The notes beneath the pieces are model-generated. The model ran no database searches and was not told where the DNA came from. It saw only the letters and a program-made list of their open reading frames with translations. Shown piece after piece: positions 1 to 9,612 of a stretch of DNA of 64,000 bases (the stretch's first letter is position 1; every line of letters begins with the position of its first letter). The translations under genes were made by a program, and so were the position numbers. The stretch lies in the NCBI GenBank assembly GCA_944383545.1, contig CALWPY010000007.1, positions 1 through 64,000 on the forward strand, given 5' to 3'. The DNA is from an uncultured Lachnospiraceae bacterium. GTDB lineage: Bacteria > Bacillota > Clostridia > Lachnospirales > Lachnospiraceae.

Positions 1-3000
1 GTATATGTGGTTACACTTCCCTCTGTTATCTCGCAGAGTACCATTGTCAGACTTCCCGTTATGTCATTTACATACTCCGTTCTTACGGAATCAACCGTCT
101 TTGCCGTTCTGTTACCCATGCTGTCATATTCATATGTGGTTACGGTTTTTTCTCCGTCCTTTGTCACTGTTACGGAAACAAGTCTTCCTTCGTCGTTATA
201 AGCATATTCTGTGCTTTCGTAAGAGCCTGATACACTTATCAGATTTCCGTTTGAATCATATGTATAAGTAAGTGTATCATTCGGTCTCTTTTCGCTGATT
301 AACTGGTTTAAGCAGTTATACTCATAATAAGTTGTGCCGAGTATTAACTCACATTCATCATCTAAAAGTGAGGTCTGGACAATAGGCATGTTGTCTTCTT
401 CAGATTCTAAGTCGATTTCTATATCTGAATTATCGGCTGTCTCCTGTTCTGCTTCTCCTGTCTGGCTGTTATCATGTACATTTTCCTCTGAAGCATCTGT
501 TACAGTAGCGGTGTCAGCATCCGTAGGAGTAGCCGTTGCATACCCTGAAGCTTCTCCTGCTTCACTGCTATTACTTTCTGCCCCTGTACTGTCTGTACTG
601 TTTTCAGAAGCATTTTCTGCTCCCGCACTGTCCGTACTGTTTTCAGAAGCATTCTCATCTGCACCATAAGTCTCTGTTGTCTCTGGTACCTCTGTTTCTT
701 CTGCCTCACCTTCTTTATACTCCGTATATTTTGATATCCTGTTTCCAAGTTTATCATATGTATAAATGTTTACAAGCTCTTCTCCGTTTTCTCCGCTTAC
801 TCTCTCTTTTACCAGTCTTCCTAAGATGTCATACTCATATGCCTTATCTGTTACATAGCCGTTTACTTCTTCATGTATGGCTGTTCTTAAGCCTGCTTCA
901 TTTAAGGTATAGCTGTATACGGCTGTCTTTTCTCCGTCTCTTCCTACAGTTTCCTGCTGTATCAGCCTGTTGCAGGTATCATAGGTATATACGGTGGTAA
1001 AGAGTTCTCCTTCTTTTGTTATGATTTTCTTTTCCTTAAGGTTTCCGCAGGCATCATAAGTATATTCCGTCCTGTTTCCGTCCTTATCTTCTGCACCGGT
1101 CAGTCTTCCGAGAATATCATATGAATAGTCTGTGCTTCCGTATTCTGTATATATTTCCTCTGTCTGTCCGAGTTCATTATATACATATCCTGTGATTTTT
1201 CCTCCGCAGTCTGTCTCTTTTATTCTTCCGCATAAATCATAGATGTACTTTACATCTCCTGCCTGAATCAGCCTTCCTTTTTCATCGTATGTATACTCGG
1301 TTACTGTACTTCCGCATACGGTTTTTACAAGTCTTCCCACGCTGTCATAGAAATACTCAGTCTGAATGTTTCCGTAGTCCGTATATCCGGTCAGTCTTCC
1401 TGCTTCATCATAGGTAAAGCTGCATGACATTCCCGCCGCATTGGTTGTCTTTACAAGCTGTCCGCAGGCGTCATATTCATAACGGACTGTATTATTTTCA
1501 GGGTCTGAAACGCTTGCAAGGTTTCCTGCCTCATCGTAGGTATAGCTGTAGGTACTTCCTTCGGCATCAGTTACGGAGGTCAGCCTGTTGCAGAGGTCAT
1601 AGGTATATTTTGTCCTGGATCCGCTTACATCCTTCTGGGATGTTATTCTGTCCCTTGCGTCATATTCGGCTGTTACACATCCGCCGTCAGGATATGTGGT
1701 CTTTATCAGGTTTCCGTTTGCGTCGTATTCATAACGGGTCACGTTTCCGTTTGCATCGGTAAAGGCTGTAAGCCTTGAATATGTATCATACTCATAATAA
1801 CTTACGTTTCCCAGTCCGTCAGTTACGGAAATGTTTCTTCCCAGGCTGTCATACTCATATGTGGTAACGGCACCCGTAATCTGTGTATGTGTCTTTACGT
1901 TTCCTGTCTCATCATATGTGTAGCTCTCGCTTGTTCCATCCGCGTATGTTATTTTTTCCGTCCTGTTAAGTCTGTCATACTTTATTTCAGCTTTAAGCCC
2001 ATATCTGTCTGTTATTTCCGTGCAGTTTCCCTCTGCATCATAGGTAAAGGCTTCGCTTGTTCCGTCCGCATACAGGATTTTTACCAGACGGTTTAATGTG
2101 TCATATTCATAAAGTGTCTGTACTCCCGTCTCGTCCGTACTGCTTATCAGATTTCCTGCAATATCATAACTGTAGTATATCACGGAATTCATGTTGTCGA
2201 CAGTCTGTATGACGTTTCCTGATGCGTCATATGAGTAGTAAGCTGTGTATTCTCTGCCTGATATTTCCCTTGATGATGATATGCACCTTCCGTATTCATC
2301 GTATGTGTAGCTTACCGTCTCTCCTTCACCGTTTGATATTGTTACAGGCTTTCCGTCGCTGTTATAGGTTACGGTTTCATATACTCCTATTTCATCGGTT
2401 ATGCCTGTTAGATTCCCCCTTGTATCATATGTATATTCTGTCTCATTTCCGTTTCCGTCCGTTAATTTTACAATTCTGTTATACCTGTCATAGTCTGTTG
2501 CCATAACCCGAAGGTTTTCTGCGGTTACGGATGTTATGTAATTAGACTGATTGTAACTGTTCTTTACAGAATCTCCATTTGGTGATATGACCTCCGTTAA
2601 ATTTCCGTAAGCGTCATAGGTATAGCCCGTTACGTTGCCATTTGCATCGGTTTTCTTTATGCAGTTGTCATTAGCGTCATATTCATAGCTTATTGAATTT
2701 CCGTAAGGGTCTGTCTCCTTAATTACATTTCCTCTTGTGTCATACACATATACGGTTGAATAGCCTCTTCTGTCTGTAATTACCTCTGTCCGTCCTTCTA
2801 TGTCGTGGCTGTATTCTGTAACATTTCCTTCCGCATCGGTTATGCTTATTAAACGTCCTTCATCATCATAGCTTAAAACGGCTGCCACTATGCCTGTTTC
2901 GTTTATCATTTCGACCATGTTGTGGCTTTCGTCATAGGTAAATCCGGCTGTTTTTTCTGCGTAGTCAGTTACCATGACAAGGTCTCCTGCCTCATCGTAG

Positions 3001-6000
3001 GTGTATTTTATGGTCCTTCCGTCGCTTCCCTTTATTTCTGTTATATTGTCATTTTCATTTCTTACAAATGTTATGCTCTTTCCGTCGGAATGTTCTATCC
3101 CATCTTCCGTTATGGTGATTTTATTTCCCTCAACATCCTTTATTTCCCTTATTCCGTCAGTGAGTGTAAATACATATTCAGTTCCGTCAGCCCTTACCAG
3201 CCTGAATTTCTGTGGATTAAACGGCTCAAGGGTACTTTCATCAAGCACAACTCCGTCGACATATATAAGCCCTGTGGTGTCTGCATCCATTACATAAAGT
3301 TCTGAGGAGCTGTCACCTTCCGCTGAGAAAGATGCAGTTATTCCGAATTCTATCGGATAAAAATTCTGACTTGAAGGACTGAACTTAAGGCTGAATTTTT
3401 CTGTCTCTCCGTTTTCCCATACAACCGTAATTTCATGTCTTTCTGTTTCGGCTAATACATATTTAGCCATTCCGTAGGCTCCACGGTATATATCCTGTGT
3501 CCAGCCTTCTCCCATAATACCACTGGAATAAATTTTTCCACCGCTTATTGAAAGATTCCAGCCATATCCGAAATCTCCGTTTTCACTTCTTTTCCTGCTG
3601 TCATAGCTTCTTATTACCTCCAGAGATATTCCGTTTGTAACAATGTTTAAATCCTGAAACGATACTGCATAATTTCCTACTTTAAGGTTTCCTTCCACAG
3701 TAACCGTTACTTCCGTCATTCTTCTTAATTTTTTTCCGTTTGCAGTAAGTCTTATCTTATACTGTCCGTTTGTAAGCATGGTAGGGTCAAAGCTTCCCAA
3801 TACTCCGTTTGTAACGGATTCAGTTCCTTCTGCAAATACCATATAGTTTTTTCCATCACTGGAATATGAAAGTGTATAATTTACAAGTCCTTCCTTTCCC
3901 ACACTTCCTGTTATATCCGTAGGTCCTGTTATCACAGCTCCGTCTAAGTCTATGGAAAGCTCAGCAGAAGGGCATATATCTGCATATGGGTCTTCCTCTT
4001 CCGGCTCTTCCGTACTTGGCTTCTCTGTACTCGGCTCCTCCGTACTTGGCTCCTCTGTACTCGGCTCTTCTGTACTTGGCCCCTCTGTACTCGGCTCTTC
4101 TGTACTTGGCTCTTCTGTACTTGGCTCCTCTGTATCAGGCTCTTCCGTGCTTGGCTCCTCCGTACTTGGCTCCTCCGTATCAGGCTCTTCCGTACCTACA
4201 TCAGGTATTTCTTCTACTATTTCCTCATTTTCTATCTCTGTATCAGGAGATACAACAATGGTTTCCGTCACCTCAGACGGGATAATAATTTCTTCTTTTT
4301 TAGGATTTACGAATACATAAAGGAAAACATCATGTTCCTTTTCTTCTTTATCTTTAACAGTAATGCTGATTCCATGCACACCTTCGGCGGGCTTTTTGAT
4401 TAATATGCTGTTTTCATCTATTGATATTTCTTCATATGTCTTATCTGATGTACAGGATATGACTGTATAATCAGAATCCACCACAAGTTCAATATCATCT
4501 CCACAATAATATGTTTCCTTGTCAAGGCTTACCTTTATATTTTCCTGTTCTTCATATACGATAAAGCTTATTTCTCTTGAAAGCGTATTTCCGTACTCAT
4601 TCTCTGCCTCTACATATATGGTATGACTTCCCTCTGTTACATTTTCTATGGTAAATTCCGTTATATCCTCTACACTTAAATTTACACTGTCATACCGCAC
4701 TATATAACTGTATATTTCAGTATTTATATCGGTACTTACCTTCACCATTTCTCCCGGCTTATATGCAGACTTGTCAAGTGAAATATTAAACATCGGATAT
4801 TCACCTTTGAAAGTATAATCACCCTCATAAGTCTCTTTCGGGTAAACCTCAACTTCAAGCTCAAAGCTTTGTTCAGCCTGTATTTCTTCGGTGTTTTCAT
4901 CTTGTATGTATGCCGTTACCTTAACGGTGTGGCTCCCTGCTGTTTCAAATGCTGTTTCAAAAGTATTACCGCTTATCTCCTTTTCCTCACCGTCCAAAAA
5001 CCATCTGTATTTTATATTTTCAGGTGAAGATGTAAGAGCCGTCGCTCTGTAAACGGTTTCCTTTCCTTCTGTAATTTTTGTAAGTCCGTTAATTACTACC
5101 TGTAATCCTGTATCGTTTATTTCCGGTGCAGTATCAGTATTTCCTCTTATCTCTATACTGTCCACTACAGGTGTAAAGCCTGTTTCAGATGCCTTTAATT
5201 CGGCATAAACCCTGATATACCTGCCTTCCATACCATTTAAGTTTATCAACCCGTTTTCTGCACCATCCGTACTGTTATCTGCAATTTTTATAAGTTCTTT
5301 TTCATATATGTCTTCACTGCTGTCTGACGCTGCCGCATAAAGTATAATTTCAGAATCTTCTACAAGATATTTTTTTGCATTGAGCCACGTCCATGTACAG
5401 CCGTCTTCACCACTGTCATATACTGTTTCCCATGTACCGCTTTCCGTACTGTTTTCTCTCGGAAGTATGAAATCGGAAAGGTCGGTAACACACAGCTCCC
5501 CGTTTTCGGTATATACAAGCTTACTGTTATACATTATATATGTATCACCTGTAGAGTTACACCTTTCAATATCTACAGGAAGCTCAACTGTTTCGTTTTT
5601 CCTTGTGTCCAGTATCCACTCAATTACAGCACTGTTATCTTCACCATAGGTTATCTTATATGGTGCAGTGCTTAATTTATCCTCATCAATATACTCTTTA
5701 TTATATATAGTAACCTGAAGTAGTACAGTATGCGAGTCACTGTTTTTTATATCTGATATTTCATCCCATTCACATACATATCTGTTCTTTGCTTTTCCGT
5801 CTCCGTCATCCCATCTTCCTGACGCATACATATATCCGTAGTTTTGATGTGGATAGAGGCTGAGACCGTCATTTGGCTCTCCTCCGTTCCAGTTTTCATA
5901 TACATTTGCCTCGCCGTTAATCCATCTCCACTGTCCTTCATTCTCTTCGTCCGTATAACCGAAAGCCGTATAATTTCCGGCATTCTGCGCTCTTATCAGA

Positions 6001-7289
6001 GAGTTTATGTATGAATTTTCTTCCTGACTTCCTATTACAGCCAGATAACCTCCTATACTTTCACAATATGCTTCTGCTTCCTTCCACGTCAACATATCAC
6101 CGGACACCATATATGAATGTCCTTGTGAGATATTTATTTCTCCAATGTTTCCTGTTCTTTCATCACTGATATTAAAAACAATGCTTCCACCGAATTTACC
6201 TTCGTCCGTAAGTTCACCTGCAAGTTCTGAATTTACTGTTACATTTCCGTTTTCAACAGTATAACTCTGGTTTTTTTCTCCTGCTTCATAACTTCCGGAA
6301 ATACAAAGGTCCCCTCCTGTATATACAGTGTCTTCAGTTTTTCCTTCTGCAAAATCATCTTCACTGTCATAAAGCTTAATTATCCCCGTTTTTTCCTCTA
6401 CTACCGGCTCCTCCGTACTTGGCTCTTCTGTATCTGGCTCCTCCGTAACCGGCTCTTCTGTGCTTGTCTCCTCCTTATCACCTATCAGGGAGTTATAGCT
6501 GTCTCCCTCTGTTATATTAATTTCGCTTCCGCTAAATATTATTTCCTCTGCATATATTCTTCCTGTTAAATTAAATTTATTTACATTTATACTTACTTTT
6601 CCTGAAGGTGCATATATAAGTCCCTCCAGATTAATTTCATTTCCGCTTATTGTTATGTCTCCGGATTTTGAATATATAATGTTTGTTTCATTACCGTTTC
6701 CTGACTGATAACCATTGGTATTAATTGTAATGTTATTTTCAGCCTTTATGATTCCGCTTCCTGTGATATATGTACAGCCTGCATTAATATCACTGTCCGA
6801 TATAAGATTTCCTGACAGACTTATGGTATTATTATATATACTTATATAATTTTCTGCTTCCTCATCACTTATCGCCGCATCTATTTTATCTGATATATCA
6901 GGCATTTCAATTTTTACCTGATTTTCATTTCTTTCTCCGAGACTTATTCTCCATCCGTAAGCCTCTATACTGCCTGCTGCATATAATTCTCCCGGTATTG
7001 TTATTTCAGACCCAGACAGTTTTATATTTCCGGCAGAATATAAATTTCCTGTTATTTTCCCCTTGTAACAATTTAATGTATAATCCTTTTCAGAAGAAAA
7101 CAGTGAATACGACAGCTCGTCCGTATCTGTCGGTTTTTCACTGTTCTGATAATTTAAAATTTGAGTATTTGTAAATGCTTCTGCATTTGCAGGAAAAGCA
7201 TCCGTTATAACTATTGAAATAAGCAAAATGTATGCAATAATTCTATTAATATTGATTCTCTTATGTGTTCCTGGTTGTTTTTCTCTCAT
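1..7289 (-). CDS. Giant secreted YD-repeat (RHS-type) protein with C-type-lectin-like domain, 3' end cut by window
   Basis: The frame stays open from an ATG at 7289 to the window edge, giving at least 2,429 residues with the C-terminus missing. Reading N to C: signal peptide (about residues 1-36); a beta-strand-rich region; a short acidic Pro/Thr linker (about 271-295); a C-type-lectin-like domain (about 386-511) with the Ca/sugar-type EPN motif inside GGEPND and a terminal NRYVCEW; Ig/PKD-like domains; a long EEPST linker (about 1028-1098); an RHS entry region ending SYDSRKRS..GYGWN; then about 40 YD repeats of the form YTYDxxGNLxxxTD. A Ser/Asp/Glu-rich insertion (about 2190-2300) interrupts the repeats. 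Such proteins are cell-surface or secreted and often end in a variable, sometimes toxic, domain; that end lies outside the window. The lectin-like domain suggests glycan binding (inference). Confidence 0.9.
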   Translation of the reverse strand, partial: MREKQPGTHKRININRIIAYILLISIVITDAFPANAEAFTNTQILNYQNSEKPTDTDELSYSLFSSEKDYTLNCYKGKITGNLYSAGNIKLSGSEITIPGELYAAGSIEAYGWRISLGERNENQVKIEMPDISDKIDAAISDEEAENYISIYNNTISLSGNLISDSDINAGCTYITGSGIIKAENNITINTNGYQSGNGNETNIIYSKSGDITISGNEINLEGLIYAPSGKVSINVNKFNLTGRIYAEEIIFSGSEINITEGDSYNSLIGDKEETSTEEPVTEEPDTEEPSTEEPVVEEKTGIIKLYDSEDDFAEGKTEDTVYTGGDLCISGSYEAGEKNQSYTVENGNVTVNSELAGELTDEGKFGGSIVFNISDERTGNIGEINISQGHSYMVSGDMLTWKEAEAYCESIGGYLAVIGSQEENSYINSLIRAQNAGNYTAFGYTDEENEGQWRWINGEANVYENWNGGEPNDGLSLYPHQNYGYMYASGRWDDGDGKAKNRYVCEWDEISDIKNSDSHTVLLQVTIYNKEYIDEDKLSTAPYKITYGEDNSAVIEWILDTRKNETVELPVDIERCNSTGDTYIMYNSKLVYTENGELCVTDLSDFILPRENSTESGTWETVYDSGEDGCTWTWLNAKKYLVEDSEIILYAAASDSSEDIYEKELIKIADNSTDGAENGLINLNGMEGRYIRVYAELKASETGFTPVVDSIEIRGNTDTAPEINDTGLQVVINGLTKITEGKETVYRATALTSSPENIKYRWFLDGEEKEISGNTFETAFETAGSHTVKVTAYIQDENTEEIQAEQSFELEVEVYPKETYEGDYTFKGEYPMFNISLDKSAYKPGEMVKVSTDINTEIYSYIVRYDSVNLSVEDITEFTIENVTEGSHTIYVEAENEYGNTLSREISFIVYEEQENIKVSLDKETYYCGDDIELVVDSDYTVISCTSDKTYEEISIDENSILIKKPAEGVHGISITVKDKEEKEHDVFLYVFVNPKKEEIIIPSEVTETIVVSPDTEIENEEIVEEIPDVGTEEPDTEEPSTEEPSTEEPDTEEPSTEEPSTEEPSTEGPSTEEPSTEEPSTEEPSTEKPSTEEPEEEDPYADICPSAELSIDLDGAVITGPTDITGSVGKEGLVNYTLSYSSDGKNYMVFAEGTESVTNGVLGSFDPTMLTNGQYKIRLTANGKKLRRMTEVTVTVEGNLKVGNYAVSFQDLNIVTNGISLEVIRSYDSRKRSENGDFGYGWNLSISGGKIYSSGIMGEGWTQDIYRGAYGMAKYVLAETERHEITVVWENGETEKFSLKFSPSSQNFYPIEFGITASFSAEGDSSSELYVMDADTTGLIYVDGVVLDESTLEPFNPQKFRLVRADGTEYVFTLTDGIREIKDVEGNKITITEDGIEHSDGKSITFVRNENDNITEIKGSDGRTIKYTYDEAGDLVMVTDYAEKTAGFTYDESHNMVEMINETGIVAAVLSYDDEGRLISITDAEGNVTEYSHDIEGRTEVITDRRGYSTVYVYDTRGNVIKETDPYGNSISYEYDANDNCIKKTDANGNVTGYTYDAYGNLTEVISPNGDSVKNSYNQSNYITSVTAENLRVMATDYDRYNRIVKLTDGNGNETEYTYDTRGNLTGITDEIGVYETVTYNSDGKPVTISNGEGETVSYTYDEYGRCISSSREISGREYTAYYSYDASGNVIQTVDNMNSVIYYSYDIAGNLISSTDETGVQTLYEYDTLNRLVKILYADGTSEAFTYDAEGNCTEITDRYGLKAEIKYDRLNRTEKITYADGTSESYTYDETGNVKTHTQITGAVTTYEYDSLGRNISVTDGLGNVSYYEYDTYSRLTAFTDANGNVTRYEYDANGNLIKTTYPDGGCVTAEYDARDRITSQKDVSGSRTKYTYDLCNRLTSVTDAEGSTYSYTYDEAGNLASVSDPENNTVRYEYDACGQLVKTTNAAGMSCSFTYDEAGRLTGYTDYGNIQTEYFYDSVGRLVKTVCGSTVTEYTYDEKGRLIQAGDVKYIYDLCGRIKETDCGGKITGYVYNELGQTEEIYTEYGSTDYSYDILGRLTGAEDKDGNRTEYTYDACGNLKEKKIITKEGELFTTVYTYDTCNRLIQQETVGRDGEKTAVYSYTLNEAGLRTAIHEEVNGYVTDKAYEYDILGRLVKERVSGENGEELVNIYTYDKLGNRISKYTEYKEGEAEETEVPETTETYGADENASENSTDSAGAENASENSTDSTGAESNSSEAGEASGYATATPTDADTATVTDASEENVHDNSQTGEAEQETADNSDIEIDLESEEDNMPIVQTSLLDDECELILGTTYYEYNCLNQLISEKRPNDTLTYTYDSNGNLISVSGSYESTEYAYNDEGRLVSVTVTKDGEKTVTTYEYDSMGNRTAKTVDSVRTEYVNDITGSLTMVLCEITEGSVTTY
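578..655. repeat. Two tandem 39-bp repeats inside the YD-repeat gene
   Basis: Copies at 578-616 and 617-655 differ at only a few positions and keep frame. They encode two near-identical 13-residue Asn/Ser/Thr/Ala-rich units in the acidic insertion between YD repeats. This is the pattern expected from slipped-strand duplication of a linker. Confidence 0.85.
4000..4196. repeat. 15-bp tandem repeat encoding the EEPST/EEPDT linker
   Basis: About a dozen imperfect 15-bp units encode repeated Glu-Glu-Pro-Ser/Asp-Thr pentapeptides. A short related run at about 6400-6475 encodes the same pentapeptide type. The reading frame is preserved, so copy number could vary without breaking the protein. It probably acts as an extended wall-spanning linker. 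Confidence 0.85.
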
Positions 7290-7344
7290 AAATACCCCCG
7301 TTTTAAATGTAAATCATTATTTTTTAAGTCGCTCGTGCTGTAAA

Positions 7345-7380
7345 AAAACCTCATATATGAATTTACATATATGAGGTTTT
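7345..7380 (-). terminator. Intrinsic terminator after tpiA
   Basis: A 15-bp perfect stem (7345-7359 with 7366-7380, six-base loop) is followed on the minus strand by a seven-T run. It sits 45 bp beyond the tpiA stop and ahead of the YD-repeat gene, so it should separate the glycolytic transcript from that gene. Confidence 0.85.
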
Positions 7381-7390
7381 TATATTAGTT

Positions 7391-7440
7391 ATTATAATTT
7401 CATATTACTTATTATAATTTCATATTACTTATTATAATTT
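7391..7440. repeat. 20-bp tandem repeat, 2.5 copies, spanning the tpiA stop codon
   Basis: Identical 20-bp units lie at 7391-7410 and 7411-7430, with a half unit at 7431-7440. The half unit and the start of the next copy encode the last codons of tpiA, whose stop is at 7425-7427. The duplication therefore started from the 3' end of the gene, and the extra copies are non-coding. Confidence 0.9.
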
Positions 7441-8177
7441 ACAATCTTTCCGAAGTCTGCCTTTAATGAAGCTCCTCCCACAAGACCTCCGTCAATGTCA
7501 GGCTTTGCCATAAGCTCTGCAGCATTACCTGCATTCATGGAGCCGCCGTACTGGATACGAACAGCCTCTGCCGTAGCATCGTCATACATTTCGGCAATGC
7601 AGTCACGAATAGCCTTGCATACTTCCTGTGCCTGGTCTGATGTAGCGGTCTTTCCCGTACCAATAGCCCAGATAGGCTCATATGCAATGACAAGCTTCTT
7701 AACCTGGTCTGCAGTTACGTCCTTTAAGTCACTCTTAATCTGCATACGGATAAAGTCAATGGTTATACCCATTTCTCTCTGCTCAAGCGATTCACCACAG
7801 CAAAGAATAGGTGTAAGACCTGCTTCAAATGCCTTTTTAACCTTCTTATTTAATACGCAGTCACATTCCTTAAAGTAATCACGACGCTCTGAATGGCCTA
7901 TGATAACATACTTTACGCCTGCATCTACGAGCATTGCAGCAGAAATCTCTCCCGTGTAAGCTCCCTTATCCTCATAGTACATATTTTCAGCACCAACCTG
8001 TACATTAGTGCCTTTTACTGCTTCTACTACAGGAATAATGTCAATGGCAGGAACACAATAAACTACATCAACTTCATCATTTACAACGAGTGGCTTTAAT
8101 TCCTCACATAATTTAACAGCCTCGCTTGGAGTCATGTTCATCTTCCAGTTTCCTGCTATAATCTTTCTTCTTGACAT
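7425..8177 (-). CDS. tpiA: Triosephosphate isomerase
   Basis: Interconverts dihydroxyacetone phosphate and glyceraldehyde 3-phosphate in the cytoplasmic glycolytic pathway. The product is 250 residues, normal for the family. Catalytic residues are all visible: Lys12 in NWKMN, His95 in IIGHSERR and Glu166 in [14 protein letters not shown] chose the ATG at 8177 rather than an in-frame TTG at 8183 because AAGGAG is about ten bases from the ATG but only four from the TTG. It follows pgk by 23 bp, so the two are co-transcribed, and a strong terminator follows. Confidence 0.97.
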   Translation of the reverse strand: MSRRKIIAGNWKMNMTPSEAVKLCEELKPLVVNDEVDVVYCVPAIDIIPVVEAVKGTNVQVGAENMYYEDKGAYTGEISAAMLVDAGVKYVIIGHSERRDYFKECDCVLNKKVKKAFEAGLTPILCCGESLEQREMGITIDFIRMQIKSDLKDVTADQVKKLVIAYEPIWAIGTGKTATSDQAQEVCKAIRDCIAEMYDDATAEAVRIQYGGSMNAGNAAELMAKPDIDGGLVGGASLKADFGKIVNYNK

Positions 8178-8200
8178 GATCAAAAATCTCCTTATTAAAT

Positions 8201-9406
8201 TTATTTATCGTTTGCTGCTGCTACTCCTGGAAGCTCCTTACCTTCAAGGAATTCAAGAGAAGCACCGCCGCCTGTTGAGATATGAGTCATCTTATCACCA
8301 AATCCAAGTTGGTTAACTGCAGCCGCAGAATCTCCGCCACCGATAATGGTTGTTGCTTCTGTCTCGGCAAGTGCCTTAGCTACTGCAATAGTACCTGCTG
8401 CAAGTGTAGGATTTTCAAATACTCCCATAGGTCCGTTCCAAACAACTGTCTTAGCTGACTTAACAGCATCTGCAAATAACTCAGCAGTCTTTGTACCGAT
8501 GTCAAGACCTTCCATATCAGCAGGAATTGCATCAGCAGGAACAACTTCTACATCAATAGGTGCGTCGATAGGATTTGGGAACTCTTTTGCTATTGTTGTA
8601 TCGATAGGAAGAAGGAGCTTCTTTCCGAGCTTTTCAGCCTTCTCCATCATTTCCTTACAGTAGTCAATCTTTGTATCATCTACAAGAGACTTTCCTACTT
8701 CCTTACCCTGAGCCTTAAGGAATGTATAAGCCATACCACCACCGATGATAAGGGTATCACACTTCTCAAGAAGGTTTGAAATAACATTAAGCTTGTCAGC
8801 AACCTTTGCACCGCCAAGGATTGCTACGAAAGGTCTTACAGGATTATTTACAGCGTTTCCAAGGAAATCAATTTCCTTCTGCATTAAATATCCTACAACT
8901 GCTGTGTCAACATACTGTGTAACACCTACGTTTGAGCAATGAGCTCTGTGAGCAGTACCGAATGCATCATTTACATAAACATCGCAGAGGCTTGCAAGCT
9001 CTTTGCTGAAAGCTTCTCCGTTCTTTGTCTCTTCTGCTCTGTAACGTGTATTTTCAAGAAGAACTACATCTCCGTCTTTCATAGCCTCTACAGCCGCCTT
9101 AGCATTAGGGCCTACTACTTCAGGGTCTGCTGCAAATTTTACTTCCTGTCCGAGAAGCTCTGAAAGTCTTACTGCAACAGGTGCAAGTGAAAGCTCAGGC
9201 TTTGGCTCTCCCTTTGGCTTTCCTAAATGTGAGCAAAGGATAACCTTTCCTCCGTCAGCAATTAACTTTTTAATTGTAGGAAGTGCTGCTACAAGTCTGT
9301 TCTCATCAGTAATTTTTCCTTCCTTTAAAGGTACGTTAAAATCGCATCTTACAAGAACTCTTAAGCCTTTTACATTAATATCATCAACTGATTTTTTATT
9401 AAGCAT
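8201..9406 (-). CDS. pgk: Phosphoglycerate kinase
   Basis: Transfers the acyl phosphate of 1,3-bisphosphoglycerate to ADP, the first ATP-yielding step of lower glycolysis. The 401-residue product is full length. It begins with the family hallmark [12 protein letters not shown] near the substrate site, has the SHLGKP segment and the C-terminal nucleotide-binding GGGDSAAA and [14 protein letters not shown] motifs. It lies between gap and tpiA on one strand. Hairpins in the 206-bp gap upstream may uncouple its level from gap. The start is an ATG with a purine-rich GAAAGGAG about five bases upstream. Confidence 0.97.
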   Translation of the reverse strand: MLNKKSVDDINVKGLRVLVRCDFNVPLKEGKITDENRLVAALPTIKKLIADGGKVILCSHLGKPKGEPKPELSLAPVAVRLSELLGQEVKFAADPEVVGPNAKAAVEAMKDGDVVLLENTRYRAEETKNGEAFSKELASLCDVYVNDAFGTAHRAHCSNVGVTQYVDTAVVGYLMQKEIDFLGNAVNNPVRPFVAILGGAKVADKLNVISNLLEKCDTLIIGGGMAYTFLKAQGKEVGKSLVDDTKIDYCKEMMEKAEKLGKKLLLPIDTTIAKEFPNPIDAPIDVEVVPADAIPADMEGLDIGTKTAELFADAVKSAKTVVWNGPMGVFENPTLAAGTIAVAKALAETEATTIIGGGDSAAAVNQLGFGDKMTHISTGGGASLEFLEGKELPGVAAANDK

Positions 9407-9485
9407 TATTTTATGCTCCTTTCATTAATATACATTAAACTAACACCAGACGGATGCTGGCCTTTTGACACTGGTGCTATAAAAT

Positions 9486-9516
9486 AAAGGTCCGGTCCTA
9501 ATAAGACCGGACCTTT
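9486..9516 (-). terminator. Intrinsic terminator between gap and pgk
   Basis: A perfect 12-bp GC-rich stem (9486-9497 with 9505-9516, seven-base loop) is followed on the minus strand by TTTATTTTA-like sequence, through loss of base pairing at 9485. It should end part of the gap transcripts, with read-through or a separate start serving pgk and tpiA. Confidence 0.75.
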
Positions 9517-9545
9517 TTAGGTCTTTACTAAAGCGGTATTTGGAC

Positions 9546-9578
9546 GCGGCACATTATAGTCGCTTCGCGAGGTGCCGC
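9546..9578. repeat. GC-rich stem-loop with bulged two-stage stem
   Basis: Outer stem GCGGCAC/GTGCCGC (9546-9552 with 9572-9578) encloses an asymmetric seven-base bulge and an inner TCGC-ttc-GCGA hairpin. Further GC-rich sequence continues to about 9607. Base composition is sharply unlike the AT-rich surroundings. The layout resembles the tandem stem-loops at 20343-20536. It lies directly after the gap stop codon. Confidence 0.6.
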
Positions 9579-9612
9579 GGTTGGCCCCCTTCCCTTCGGT
9601 CGGCGGCATTAA

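Noticed and set aside
334..669. Plus-strand open frames across 1-5650, several over 90 codons
   Set aside because: They are antisense to the YD-repeat gene, rich in Ser/Leu as expected from repeated codons, and lack ribosome binding sites.
4000..4196. Repeat cluster considered as a CRISPR array
   Set aside because: Units are 15 bp, contiguous with no spacers, and keep the reading frame of the EEPST linker.
8181..8183. TTG start for tpiA
   Set aside because: Only four bases from AAGGAG; the ATG at 8177 has proper spacing and matches family starts.
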